This document shows, in pieces, positions 10,432 to 21,202 of a stretch of 64,000 nt of DNA; the stretch's first letter is position 1, and each line of letters starts with the position of its first letter. The DNA is from Roridomyces roridus (Eukaryota > Basidiomycota > Agaricomycetes > Agaricales > Mycenaceae), in the NCBI GenBank assembly GCA_029378245.1, contig JARKIF010000086.1, positions 62,001 through 126,000 of the forward strand. The letters run 5' to 3'. The position numbers and the translations under genes were made by a program. The notes under the pieces were generated by a model, which was not told the origin of the DNA, did no database searches, and saw nothing but the letters and a program-made list of their open reading frames with translations.

Positions 10432-12836
10432 CAGTGAGATCACTGCCGGCGACATTGCGGATTCGGCATTTGCGGATGATGCTGCGGACTCAGAGTGTGA
10501 GGAACAGGAGGCAGACGACGAGATCTTCGAGGAGGAGGAGGACCTTGAAGGAGACGACGTCGCGGTGTCGAGGAAGCTCGCCGATGCGGTGAGAGTTTCT
10601 GTTGATGTGATCAGCACAGCTTTGACACTTCTTCTCAAGACGCCTACCTGGCAAAACGACGACGACGACGCCCAGTACCAGCACAACAACGGTGAAGAGT
10701 TCTTCATCGAACCCCGGCGCTCCTCCAGCCGTGCCTCCGCGAGCTCCGGCCACCTCAGCGTCCCCGGCTCGGCCTACGACGATGACTCGGACTCGGACTG
10801 GGCAGAGGACGACAATGTCCAAGTGGCTCTCAAACAAGCCCAGAACGCCGCTGGCCGCCTGTCCGTGCCACGAAAGCATGTCAGTATATGTTTTTTACAG
10901 TGTTTTCTGCCACACTTCTCAATTTACATCTCAGGTCGTCGAATCGCACTCCGCAATGCCTCGACTCGATCTAGAGGCGATGCAGTCCCAGGTACGACTA
11001 TTTTATACTCCCTGTCCCATCGCCTCATCCCCGTGCACCAGCGATCGCGTGGGCACCCTCCCAAGTCGAAAGGGAAAGGCAAGCGTGATACCAGGCGGGT
11101 AGAGCAAGAGGTGCGTTCCCCATCTCGTCTCCCGCTTCCTTTTTACATTGCGCTTGCAGGTACCTACGTTCAATGAGGAGCGCGACATAGCGCGCTCCTC
11201 TCGCGATACTTCCACTCTGACTCCCGCCGGTCCCAAGCAGGCATCGTCAACGCTCCCCGCCCAGCTTGCGGCCTCCGCGTCTGCCAAGCCCGTTGTTGCC
11301 AAGCCGGCTGTCACCAAGTCCACCGTTACCAAGCCCACCGCAAAGCCAAAGCCAAAGCCCACGCCCACCGCTGCTTCCACCGCCCCGTCCACCGACAGCG
11401 ACTGTATTGACATCATCAGGGATGACCAGAACAAACCGGGGAAGAAGATACAGCACCTACGCGTCAGGCGCCTGCTGGACACGGCCCTCGAGTACTTTTT
11501 AGCTCTCCACCTCGTCCGACATGCCTTCCCCGACGCCGAGCTCCGCATCACCTTTGGCCAGGACTCACTGACCAGAGCCGCCGAAATTCTGGGGTTCGAG
11601 AATATCAAAACCCGCATCCAAGTCGACGACACTTATCGGGAGACCTTGATTAGCATGGTATGTATTCTGTGCCCGCTCTTTTCATTTGACTCACTCCCTT
11701 TTGAGCTTATAAAGCGTGTCAGCGGCTTCCGCGGCAAGATCAAGACGTGCGCCGCGGACGCACTTTACATGTACTGGAAGGTGCAGCAAGGCAGCGGGGA
11801 CCGCACCGACCTTCTTCTGTCAAACGAGACTTTCATATACACACACCGACCTGATGTAAGTGCATCATTAATTCTCCTCGTATCATCTATCTCATGTTTG
11901 ATGTACAGACCGTGGATGTGGCCACCGGGCGCACCATTGTGAGTCATCCGCCGACATCTCCATTGGCTATATAACTAACCCACCTCCAGTTTGGCAAGTC
12001 ATTACCCACCAAGGCGTTCCAGAACCCGGGCGTAGCTCACGTCGCCGGCCACTTCTTCCGCGGTAGCCACGCACTGGGCCCGCGTATCACCGCCCTCATG
12101 CCTCGGAGTACCGGCGGCCAACCCGAGATGCCCCGCGCGCTACTCGCACTCGCTTGCACCGCGGTTGGAGTCTTTTGCATTCACATCGTGCCGTGTACTC
12201 ATATTCCATTAGATATATGACGCTCTCAATGACCTCAAGACCGGCGAGCAAACGGGAGCGTACAAGGCGTCCGACTTTGACGCCAACCGCGTGCTGAGCA
12301 AGTACGAGACCTACCTGGCGTTACTCGAGAAGCTCGCCGGACGGCCAGACAAGTATTCGCCAATCATGGTGGATATCCTCAAGGCTACCTCGTGGGTTTT
12401 CACATACCGTTGACGTTGTCTGTTTCACATCTCCCGATCTAGCAGCGGCTCCAGCCGCCCCATCGGCGATCCCGAGCAGCATCGCGTGCGGCAAGCGGCG
12501 CTCGACATGCTTGACTTTTCGGACTAATAATATCACATTCCCTTTTCCCTTCGTCTTTGAATAGCTTCAGTATACCACACTACCTTATAGCCTACTTTTA
12601 ATGTGAATATAATCTGCTTTCATGTAAACCGCTGGCCGTGAAACCGTAATATGCAGCTTACCGAACCGGTGTAAATCGCTAATCAGAGACAACAATCTGC
12701 AGCATTCAGTGATAATTTGCCGAGGAATGTTGCCAACGGATCGGGACCTGGACATTCTGCCAATCTGTCAACTGGCAGAGATTGCCGCCAGTTGACGCCA
12801 ATTGGCGTCAATTGCTGAATCCGGTTTTTCCTGATG
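10432..12836 (-). mobile_element. Plavaka-type transposon, copy A, second part
   Basis: Continuation of copy A beyond the nested copy B. It is the reverse complement of 3838-6242 and carries the rest of the DUF6532 gene, then the subterminal palindrome and the terminal repeat, which ends ...CCTGATG at 12836. The base pair after it is AC, so a matching AC is expected just outside the other end, left of the window. Confidence 0.93.
12810..12836 (-). repeat. Left-type terminal inverted repeat of copy A
   Basis: Reverse complement of 3838-3864. Marks the outer end of the nested structure. Confidence 0.93.
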
Positions 12837-13545
12837 ACTGTATAAGATCCAGGGGTTCAGTGGTGTCCAGGGGAGAAGGGTTTGGGCATTGACATTCAGC
12901 ACAACATTGATGAATCGGCAAGCCCGTGGGTACTATCCTTTGTCAAATGCATACAGAAACAGATAAATAGACATTGGCTACTGAGATGGCGCTCAAATCA
13001 GCATGCCCAGGCTGTTGAACTTGCCAATCAGTGATTTTTGAGCCATTGTGATGCCCTCCATCTTTGACAACACAGACCACCTCCTGTCTGGCTTTTCCTG
13101 GAAATTAAAGCAATTTAACCTCCAAGAACGAGGTCAGATTGTAGAATGTTTCCCGATCTCAATGAACAGCCAATTACAACCTCCCCGAGGATTATCTGGC
13201 TATCTTTTAGTTGTCTGCCAATCCACACGCAACAGATGAAGTAAAAAAAAGATTTATGGCTATTAAATTGAGCAGACAACACACTGGTAGCCGGCGGAAT
13301 ACTCAACACTCTTATCCAGCGTGCTCTCGAGGCATACAAAGCAAGCATCAGTGCACGACAAGTCACATCTAATCTTATCAGCTGTCAAATCCCAACTGAA
13401 TGCGGTTGGAACTCACACGGCCCAACCGCATGTGGTTGGACTCCATTTGGCCCAACCACATTGGGTTGGGCTATATGGGGCAGCCATCGACCACAAACAT
13501 GGGAACCGCGCCGCTCGAGCGCTATTACAAGAGCCACATGACTTA
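12837..13545. other. Intergenic, no gene seen
   Basis: No open frame with recognisable content. 13395-13480 holds a cluster of short inverted motifs around CCAACC...GGTTGG, which could be the worn end of a DNA transposon. Confidence 0.5.
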
Positions 13546-13787
13546 CTGTACCATTTCGATCAATTCGGATGGCACTTTGATGTGTGACTTTCCATACGAA
13601 TGGAACCATTCGTAGCCGACGGCCGGCACTTCCCGAAAAGGGAATATGATCCCCCGGGAGGCCTCGGCAAGCTGCGGAAAGCCTCGGCAGAGCGAAAATT
13701 TTGTCTGTGACCCTGTGACATATGGAAATTTACGTATGAAAAATCGGCTGTGACTTGTGACCATTCGAATTGATCGAAATGGTACAG
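13546..13787. mobile_element. 242 bp MITE with long terminal inverted repeats and TA duplication
   Basis: Starts CTGTACCATTTCGATCAATT and ends with its inverse; about 30 bp of each end pair with two mismatches. TA dinucleotides at 13544-13545 and 13788-13789 fit a Tc1/mariner-type target duplication. No coding capacity. It lies immediately upstream of the hAT remnant. Confidence 0.72.
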
Positions 13788-13802
13788 TACGGTCGAGGCG
13801 AG

Positions 13803-14133
13803 TTAAATGATCCGTTGGCATGGTGGAAGGTGCGTGATTGAATATATTTGAGCCGTCGCGCAGACTCCTCACTTCCTCCAGGCACACGAGCGCGACTTTC
13901 CCATTGTGGCGAGGATGACGCGCGACTTTCTTGCCATTCCTGGTACCAGTGTCTCCGTGGAGCGCCTCTTTTCGAAATCGCGTCATTCAGTGTGTCACGA
14001 GGCTCGCGGGTCTCTGAAGGCGCAGACCATCATGGAGGCAATGTTGTGCAAGATGTGGATCAAGGCCGGGTTGTTCAAAAAGGCGTCGTTGCGGTGTGGG
14101 GTGTGGTTCGGTGCTGGCAAAGACTTGATGTAG
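13803..14133 (+). pseudogene. hAT transposase C-terminal (dimerisation) fragment
   Basis: Reads LNDPLAWWK, then an apparent intron 13830-13881 (GTGCGT...CCAG), then AHERDFPIVARMTRDFLAIP, continuing with GTSVSVERLFSKSRH and ending KMWIKAGLFKK. These are hallmarks of the hAT family dimerisation region (WW, ARDFLAIP, SVERLFS). The catalytic part is missing. 14172-14263, just downstream, is rich in AACGGTT/AACCGTT motifs like the subterminal repeats of hAT ends. Remnant only. Confidence 0.85.
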
Positions 14134-14355
14134 TAGCACCAATCGACACTTTTTCTATGCCTCCAAAAAAATACCGTTCGGAAACCGTTCCAAACGGTTG
14201 CAAACGGTTTCTATACCGTTTCCGTTCTGTTTGCCCGAAATCGCAAACGGAAACGAAACGGTTGGAGCCTTACTTGTCGCTAACCACCACCACGGACTTG
14301 AAGCACTGTCCCCTGTCTCCATTGCTTGTGATCTTGATCTTCCCAACAAGCCGCT

Positions 14356-14731
14356 TTGAGCGGCGAGTCCTGCGAAACCTCCGACAGCATTCGGGCACCC
14401 GACGTCGATATCTCATTCAAGTTGCTGTTTACGTCGAATATATTTTCAGACTTTACGACATGCACTTCAACTCCGAGTGGGCCTGCCCACACAAGATCCA
14501 CGCCCGTGGTATGCTGTATTTCAGTGGTCCGCTGCCGAGTTGGGAAAATTGAACAAATTTGTCTTCAAGTATCCTGACTCACAGTTGAGTTCGGAAGACT
14601 TTCCTTGCACGGTGTTCTGCTCTGACGACGGGATGTATCGGTTCGAGGAGGGTGCTCAGTATCGGGACAGGGACAGGACAGCGTTGGAGAGTTTGCAGGC
14701 GCTTGTCAATTCCCGCAATCAATCTTTGTAA
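14356..14731 (+). pseudogene. Unrecognised coding fragment
   Basis: Open frame from 14477 with protein-like composition (WYAVFQWSAAELGKLNKFVF, later YRDRDRTALESLQALV) and a stop at 14729-14731. An upstream frame at 14356-14480 looks like the preceding segment, out of frame. No family recognised; possibly a relic. Confidence 0.3.
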
Positions 14732-14840
14732 TTCGAAAACTTTTTGGGTTGTATTCTAGTTGGTGCATCGAGTGTCGCCTCCTGGATCTGGGCATATTCC
14801 TGTCCGACGCTGTCAGACCAGTCGTTTTCAGCGGAAGTAA

Positions 14841-15357
14841 TCATTCATATTGGCTGTAGTTAAAAAATAGTGTGATAACTGTAAACTTCGTTAGAAGAGA
14901 CAGTTCGTCCTCCCACAGTGGTTCTCCTACGGGCATAGCTCGATCATCGAGTTGAATGAGATCCGCCGTCGAAGACCGAATGTCGAGGTTTTCCTCGGTC
15001 CACTGCGAGATAGTGACACTACACATTCCTTTGGGCAACTCGGAGACTCCTTCATGACACCTAGTTGGGACACGAAGATCTTGAAGGTCTCGATCTTGTA
15101 TACTTCATGCCAGTGTATCAGGGTGCGGAGGAAAGATCGGTCCCGAGAGGTGAGGAAATCAGGATTCTCTGTAGGACGTTAATCGGAGATTCGGCGGTAA
15201 GAGGAGAGCGCACCGAGAGAGTGAGTCCGGGTCGCCGCACAGGTTTTCCGATGGCCCCTCCTCCAATCGAGCCGTTGAGTCGTTGACAATCGGTGGAGCA
15301 GTGATACACACTCTCACAACACGAACAGTGTTTCAAGTCCGATCCTTTGACAGACAC
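14841..15357 (-). pseudogene. MYND zinc-finger protein relic
   Basis: On the minus strand LKHCSCCESVYHCSTDCQR matches the MYND finger pattern (C-x2-C, then YxC-x3-C-Q). The expected continuation DWRRGHRKTC is present in another frame at about 15239-15268, after an 11 bp stretch that shifts the frame. Further downstream, FLTSRDRSFLRTLIHWHE and a later frame with QWTEENLDIRSST look like the rest of such a protein. Frameshifted and without a clear start, so a pseudogene. Confidence 0.6.
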
Positions 15358-15431
15358 GAAGTCGCACTAGAGAACGAGTGAGTCGGCGACCAACCATATT
15401 CACCTCGACGTTCACTGCATTCCGAGACCTC

Positions 15432-16060
15432 CTCGGCAGACCTCTGCCGAGGTTGATCGAGATCTGCCGAGGTTGGTCGAGGTGCTTAAGCGAAGTTAAG
15501 CGAGGTCTGCCCCACCTAACTTGGCCGAGGTGCGCCCAAGGGGTACCAAAGATAAGAGTTCAGTACATCACCTCGAATTTTTTATTTCAGCCAAATCGGC
15601 TGACCCTCCCCCCCTCTATAAAAGGAAATTTCCTTTTTGGGATGCATCAAATCAGCTCATTTGAGGTATTTCAGCCCGCCTGCTTGCTGTACATGCTTCC
15701 AAATGGCTTCTAGTGCATTCCCTTAGCTCTGGAGACCAAGATCGGGGTTTTGCGCGGAAATTCTGCGTTGACAAGGGTCCCCTCGTGACCAGAACACGTG
15801 ACTATCTGGACACGTGATTTAACCGGGACCATGTACTGAAAAATTTGAGAAAGTTCACTGGGACTCTGTTCAGTGGTCTAGCTAAGCAAACAGAACCTTC
15901 CTGGTGTTCTACAGAAATTTGGTACAAAACTTTTTTTTCAGCACTTGGAGGGACCCCCCTCCCCCCTCCTATAATAGGCAATTCCTTATCTTTGATACCC
16001 CTTGGGTGTGCCTAGGTCTGCCGAGGTTGGGTCGAGGTCACCTCTGCCCGGGTTGGGGAG
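15432..16060. repeat. Fold-back element with CTCGGCAGA-type ends
   Basis: The two ends are inverted: 15528-15558 (gcgcccaaggggtaccaaag) against 15986-16016. The flanks carry repeated TCTGCCGAGGTTG motifs on both sides. A second pair, CCCTCTATAAAAGG near 15612 and CCTCCTATAATAGG near 15965, is in direct order. No coding sequence. The motif also forms an 11 bp-arm hairpin at 16857-16880 and appears at 13660-13695. Confidence 0.5.
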
Positions 16061-17309
16061 GGCAGGGCTTGGGCTTGGGGCGTACCAAGGGCATACACAA
16101 GACGGCGCCTAGTTGGCGCCCAGTGCCCACACGTTACTGAGTCACCTTGGAGTCACCGTTCCACCGAGACGTAATGCTTAAATTTAGGCCTTGGCAGTGG
16201 CCATCTTTGTCGAGACACGGATTCCCATGCGTTGAAAACAGAATCCACGCCGCACCCAAGAGGTAGCAGATCAACTGATCTCTGACACTGTCTCACGCAC
16301 CCCCCCCCCTTCCTCATTTGGGTGTAGCTCCGTGAAGTCCGCTAAGCCCGACCGCTGTCGTCTACTCGTATGTCCATTCTCTGCTTGCAATTGGGTAGAA
16401 TAGGGTTTTTAACTTCTTGCTCAACACTTAAGACTGATATTTGACACCACTCGATACATTTTGTTTGCATTTTGTCGATTCCACTGTGCCATCAAGGCCA
16501 ACCGGAGATATCAACCTTGTGTCGCGGATCACTTGATTTGCCACCTCTTGGCCGCACCACAGTACTTGCAATGTATGATTCTGAAACAACTCCGAAGGCT
16601 CTCGAGTCATGGTCCAATCAACAGCACAAATTCCTGGCGGGGCTTGCAATTGAGGGCCAAATTGACATTTTGATGGCTGTGGGAAAGCGGCGCCGCGCCG
16701 ATACAATCACACCTCTAGCCGAATACAAGTTGACAACCAGTGCATTCCATTCGCTTTGGTTGCCTACTCACTTATCTCAAACGATCCGAACTCATGCGCA
16801 GCCAGACAGACCCAGGCAGACCCAGGCGCACCCTCCCTAACCCTGCCCCGGGGTGGGTCTGCCGAGGGGCCTCGGCAGACCCTCTGCCGAGGAGGCTACG
16901 GAATGCAGTGGTTGTCGTAGGCTCGCATAGGTACCCGGTCTCGGGAGTCGTGGGCCGCGACCATTGATGAGAACCAGCTGTGAAATTCCACAAAGCACCG
17001 CCAAGCATCCCACGCCGGAGAGCCTGGAGCTCGCGTGAGATCCATGTGGGCCTCCATATCGACGAGTGCCCATCGAAGTTGGACTAAAACGGAACGGTAT
17101 GGGAGGAAGAGAGGGAGGTAGTTAAAATGCAGCCTCCGAGAAAGTTGGGGGTGATCAAGTGCGGATTTTCCAACGCCGAGGCGAACAGTCGCAGAAGGCC
17201 TACACGGAGGGATTCGATGAACCATGCGTGAGATCCAGACTGAAAAATCAGCGATATCAACACAAGTCGGAAGCTGGGGTCCCCGGGCCCGTAAAAGTCA
17301 GCTTCAGTC
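16061..17309. other. Intergenic, repeat-derived
   Basis: No supported gene. Contains the CTCGGCAGA hairpin at 16857-16880 and a C run near 16301. Confidence 0.45.
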
Positions 17310-17446
17310 ACCTGAATCTAGCTCTCACGGTTGAACTGGCTGAATTTACAACTTGAACTTGAACGGTGGTCCGTGGAGGGCGGCCGGCCCTTGATTCGCC
17401 CTCAGAAATGTTCAACCCACCATACTTGACAACTTCTCGATTACAC

Positions 17447-17536
17447 CACCTGGTTGCACAAGGTTGTGCGTTCCGCGAAATATTACGCAGAAGTTTTCAT
17501 CTGTTGCGGACACCTCTGTTCGATTCGGGCCGGGCA
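17447..17536 (+). ncRNA. tRNA-like repeat unit (degenerate)
   Basis: Acceptor-like CACCTGG, TT, D-arm-like GCAC/GTGC hairpin, conserved UCCGC...GCGGA stem, then a T-arm with TTCGATT loop (B box). Outer acceptor pairs are lost at two positions. First of two tandem copies about 350 bp apart. Confidence 0.45.
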
Positions 17537-17799
17537 CGTTCAGGCAAAGGAGCTGCAGTCCACGTCCTGGAAGTTACGTCTTTCCTCGAGTTGGAACCGG
17601 TTGGGAGCTTGGTTGATTCCACTCGCGCAACGAAAATCACTCTGAGGCTGAGCAATCTACGTTTTTTTTCGTTGGCTTTCACGGTTGAACTGCTTCAATT
17701 TGCAGTTGCAGTCGCTGGATGGGTACATACCATCCCGTGAGGGCACTTTTTCACCCTCAGAACTCTTCAACCACACTTGAGCTTTGACTCCTACTGCAG

Positions 17800-17886
17800 C
17801 GCCTGGTTGCACCAGGTCGTGCGTTCCGCGAAATATAAATCGTGAGAATTCCTCTGCGGAAGACCCTGTTCGATTCGGGCCGGGCG
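17800..17886 (+). ncRNA. tRNA-like repeat unit
   Basis: Acceptor CGCCTGG (17800-17806) pairs with CCGGGCG (17880-17886) over 7 bp with one G-U. The D-arm-like GCAC/GTGC hairpin and UUCCGC/GCGGAA stem enclose a 26-base loop; T-loop TTCGATT. No U33-type anticodon loop, so it is not an ordinary tRNA. Shares its flanks with 17310-17536. Confidence 0.5.
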
Positions 17887-17930
17887 TTGACTTGTACCAA
17901 GGGCACCCTTTTTAGGTTCCAGGAGTCTTA

Positions 17931-18289
17931 TGATGTTAAATAAACAGAGTAAGTACGCGTTTCTCATTTGGTGTGCATGCAATATTTCCTACCGCAGAAA
18001 ACCCGTTCACTGTTCAGGAATCAGCGCAACTCACCTCTCATTCACGGCGATGATCGGCACAAATGCCCCGTCCGACTCAGGACGGGGGCATGCCTGAATT
18101 GAGGTAGTGGTTTTTTCCTCGACGCTCATCGACGCTGAGTCAATGCTGAGTGCTTTCTCGAGTCCTGATGCGCGCACAAACAGGGGCTCACTATGAGTTC
18201 ATGTTGATGATGGCATTTACGGCAACCGCCGACCCGCTCCTCTTCTGGCACCCACGGCCGTGCTGCTGCAATCGCCCTATTCTCCAGCC
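17931..18289. other. Upstream region of the SAM-domain gene
   Basis: No gene recognised. Pyrimidine-rich sequence before the ATG at 18290. Confidence 0.4.
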
Positions 18290-20426
18290 ATGGCAGCAGC
18301 AGAAGTGTCTTCCTCTCCTTCCCAATCCTCCTTTGTCTTCCCCCGCCCGCCTTCGCCCACAAAACCCAATGCCCACCCCTACCCTATCAAAACGACGGCC
18401 ACCGGCGTCCTCTCGCGCTCCAACTCTGTTACAGCGTCTCCATCCAGCCGACACCACTACGTTCCTACTCCACCGTCCCCTTCTCCTAGCGCCAAGGAAG
18501 ATGGTGGCCACGGCGCTGCACGAAGGAGCGAGTACAGAGGGCATCGGTACAGCAGGAGTTTGAGCAGCAGCGAGGACATGTACCTCCCTTCTCCTTCTCA
18601 TGAAGACGGCACGACCAAGGAACCTCAAGGCCCCCGTGCGCTGCCGATCCCGCCCAACGTCACTCCCAACAGCAGAGCCAGCCTCAATATGCAGAATCCC
18701 GAGCCACGGATATCCCCAAAACGATGGACGCCAGAGCAGCTTGCGGCTCATCTGGGTCAGGCTGTATCGCAGGAGGCGGGTGAGTGGGCTGTTCAGAGGG
18801 GTGTTGGAGGCAAGGCCTTTATGCGCATGGCGGAGGAGGATATGATTCGCATGGGGTCCGTTTTCTCCTCTTTGTCTACAGCCAGTCCTAATACATCCCA
18901 GAGCTCCTGCTTCCCTGCGTCCCATCGCACGTGCCCTTCGTCAAGAAACCCTCCAAGCCCAACTCGATTCACCCATCTCTTCCTCTGGGAGTGAATCTGG
19001 CTTCCCATCTTACTCGCCAACTCGCATGTCTCCCACTCGACGCGCGATGAACGCCTCACCCACACGTATCGAGGAAGTCGACGAGTCTGGCGAACACCAC
19101 CCGTCAGGTGATGACGATGACGACACGCCCTCCAAATACCGCACACCCCACATCAGGGCCTCTGCTGCGCCCTTCTCCTCGTCGCCGTCCAATCCGTTCA
19201 ACGCGGATTCAGGTGGCCGATTCCGTAACGGCCGCGTCCGTGGGATGGTCCGCTCATTTGAGAGCAGCGGAAGTGAGAGTGGGAGCGAGTGGGATGGATC
19301 GCCTGAACGCGCTGTCAATGGGGGCAGTGGGTTCAGGCGCCCAAGGACGATCAGTGCGAACAGTGCTGGGAGTGCGAGCCCATTCCGCTCAGGCAGTGGT
19401 TTCCGTGTTAACGGCAGCCAGGAGAGTCTGGGTAGTGGGAGCGAATTTGGGGCGGGGTCGACGGTACGGCCGCAGCGAGCGTTGCCTGCGAGGCCGGATG
19501 GGGTCGAGGTGGGTGTTGTCGTGGACGAACCCGTTTCTCCTACCGGAGTCAATGGGCAAGACGAGTTGACGGTGGAAGAATTGCTTGCCCAGGACCCATC
19601 GTGGCAGAGTGCGGCGGGTAGTGGCAAGACGTGGAGAAAGAGTCGGGGCAAGGCGGCTGCGCCTGTGGATTGGGCGATGGATGATGACCAACAGCAGCCT
19701 GTCGTGCAGCAGAATACCGGTGGGCGGCCTCTACCCCCGCGACCTGTGCCGAGACCGTTGCCGCGCTCGGCGTCGGGTGTGCATGCGTGGGAGGCGGAAG
19801 ATGGCGTTGTGGGGAATACGGTCAAGAAGGTGGCGGCTCCTATCTCTGCTGCTGAGGTGTTTGCGGCTGCGCCGTTGGATACCTTGGCTGAGGAGAAGGG
19901 CAAGTCGAGGAGTCCGTCGGAGGAAGAGCAGGTTAAAGCTCAGCAAGCCCAGCAGCAAGCCAAAGAGAGGGAGCAGGCTACGGCAGCTGCTGCCGAGCGT
20001 GGACGTGAACGCGGGGCTGCTGTCCGCGCGGCGGTGGTCAAGGCGCAGAGGGAGGCTGAGAGAGAGGGAGTTGTGCTGAGAGGGATGGTGGAGGCGTTTA
20101 GGGTGAGATTGGAGGAGGTTGAGAGGAAAGTTGGCGAGATGGAGGGGAGGGTGGAGGCTGCTTCTTCTGCTTCTGTTGATAAGGAGGAGAAGGCGGCCCC
20201 GACAACCCTGACGATTGCGCAACGTCTGAATCCGTGTCGGTTGTTGGAGATCTTTGCTGTTCAGCAGGACCGCAATCGGAATCGGAATCGCAAGGGCGGC
20301 GAGGATTATGGGTTTGTGGGGCCGACGACGATTAGCGGGCTGCCGTCGTATGTGTTGCTTGTCGGGCTTGGGGTTTGTGCGGTTGTGTTGAGGGTGCTTG
20401 TGAGGAGGGGTGGGAGGAGAGGGTGA
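18290..20426 (+). CDS. SAM-domain protein with C-terminal membrane anchor
   Basis: 696 aa from exons 18290-18855 and 18902-20426; intron GTCCGT...CCCAG with branch-like CTAAT. The N-terminus is Ser/Pro-rich. Residues about 140-210 read as a sterile alpha motif: KRWTPEQLAAHLG, FMRMAEEDMIRMG, then APASLRPIARALRQE across the splice, which confirms the intron. The middle is low-complexity. Residues about 545-620 form a charged coiled coil (Glu/Gln/Arg heptads). A hydrophobic stretch PSYVLLVGLGVCAVVLRVLV followed by Arg residues ends the protein, like a tail anchor. Probably a cytosolic scaffold on an internal membrane. Upstream alternatives lack ATG. Confidence 0.85.
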
Positions 20427-21202
20427 AGGAACTTCACCTTTACTGCCATTCACATATCCCTCCGCTATGAAACACTCCCATCTTCCCGTCGTTGACTCCC
20501 TCCCCTCCCTCCCTCCCTCCCATTGCACATAACTTATCTATTCTTCTATCCATCTCTCCCGATTTCCACTCATCCATCTATATTCGACGACCTGCTTTGT
20601 ACTAATTCTTCACGACCACTGTTACGATACTTACGATCTACGTACGCGCGATGACTTGCTACGACCATTGCGATGTCTGTTTGCTGTGAATATACGAGGA
20701 TGGATTATTTCGGAGGAGAGGCAAATGATTTGCGATCAAATGCGTCCGAACTTGGACTTGGACCACTTTCTCATCTTCAAGTCGTCGACGAGTCGAGAAA
20801 GGCGTGGATAATCACGACGGCGCCCTTTCGATTTCGTGTCATGCGTACGCGTTCGCCCACATTGACCAGATGCCGCCATCAATCGTCATCGAATCGCCCA
20901 CTGGCCGGTGGACCACGTCCTCATCCGATTCACTTGCAATTCACGCACGTCAATCTCATTCAACGACTCCTTATCTCTTACTTTCTGCCGGCCTGCGTCG
21001 CATCCCTGCCGCCTCCAAGTACCCACTGGCCGCTGGACCGCGTCGACTTGCAATTTATTCGGCTACGCATTCTACATTTCTACAGGACGATGCGGAAACG
21101 AAACCATTGTCTCTTGCTTTCTGCCGACGTGCCTCGTAGCCCTACCGCCTTCTCCTTAAAAGGCACCGTCATGCATCATCTATAGCAAGTATCCGAACCT
21201 AA
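20427..21202. other. Intergenic, no gene seen
   Basis: 3' region of the SAM gene with a CCCTCC microsatellite near 20504-20520, then the promoter region of the monooxygenase. Frames here are short and uninformative. Confidence 0.45.

Larger units (their letters stand above)
3193..12527 (+). pseudogene. DUF6532 gene of copy A, split by insertion of copy B
   Basis: Coding sequence 3193-3837 continues at 10432-12527 (stop TAA). The insertion falls between the PVPA and SEITAGD segments of the protein, upstream of the DUF6532 domain. Without copy B the gene would be identical to the intact ones in B and C. Transcription across 6.6 kb of inserted sequence makes a normal product improbable. Confidence 0.85.
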
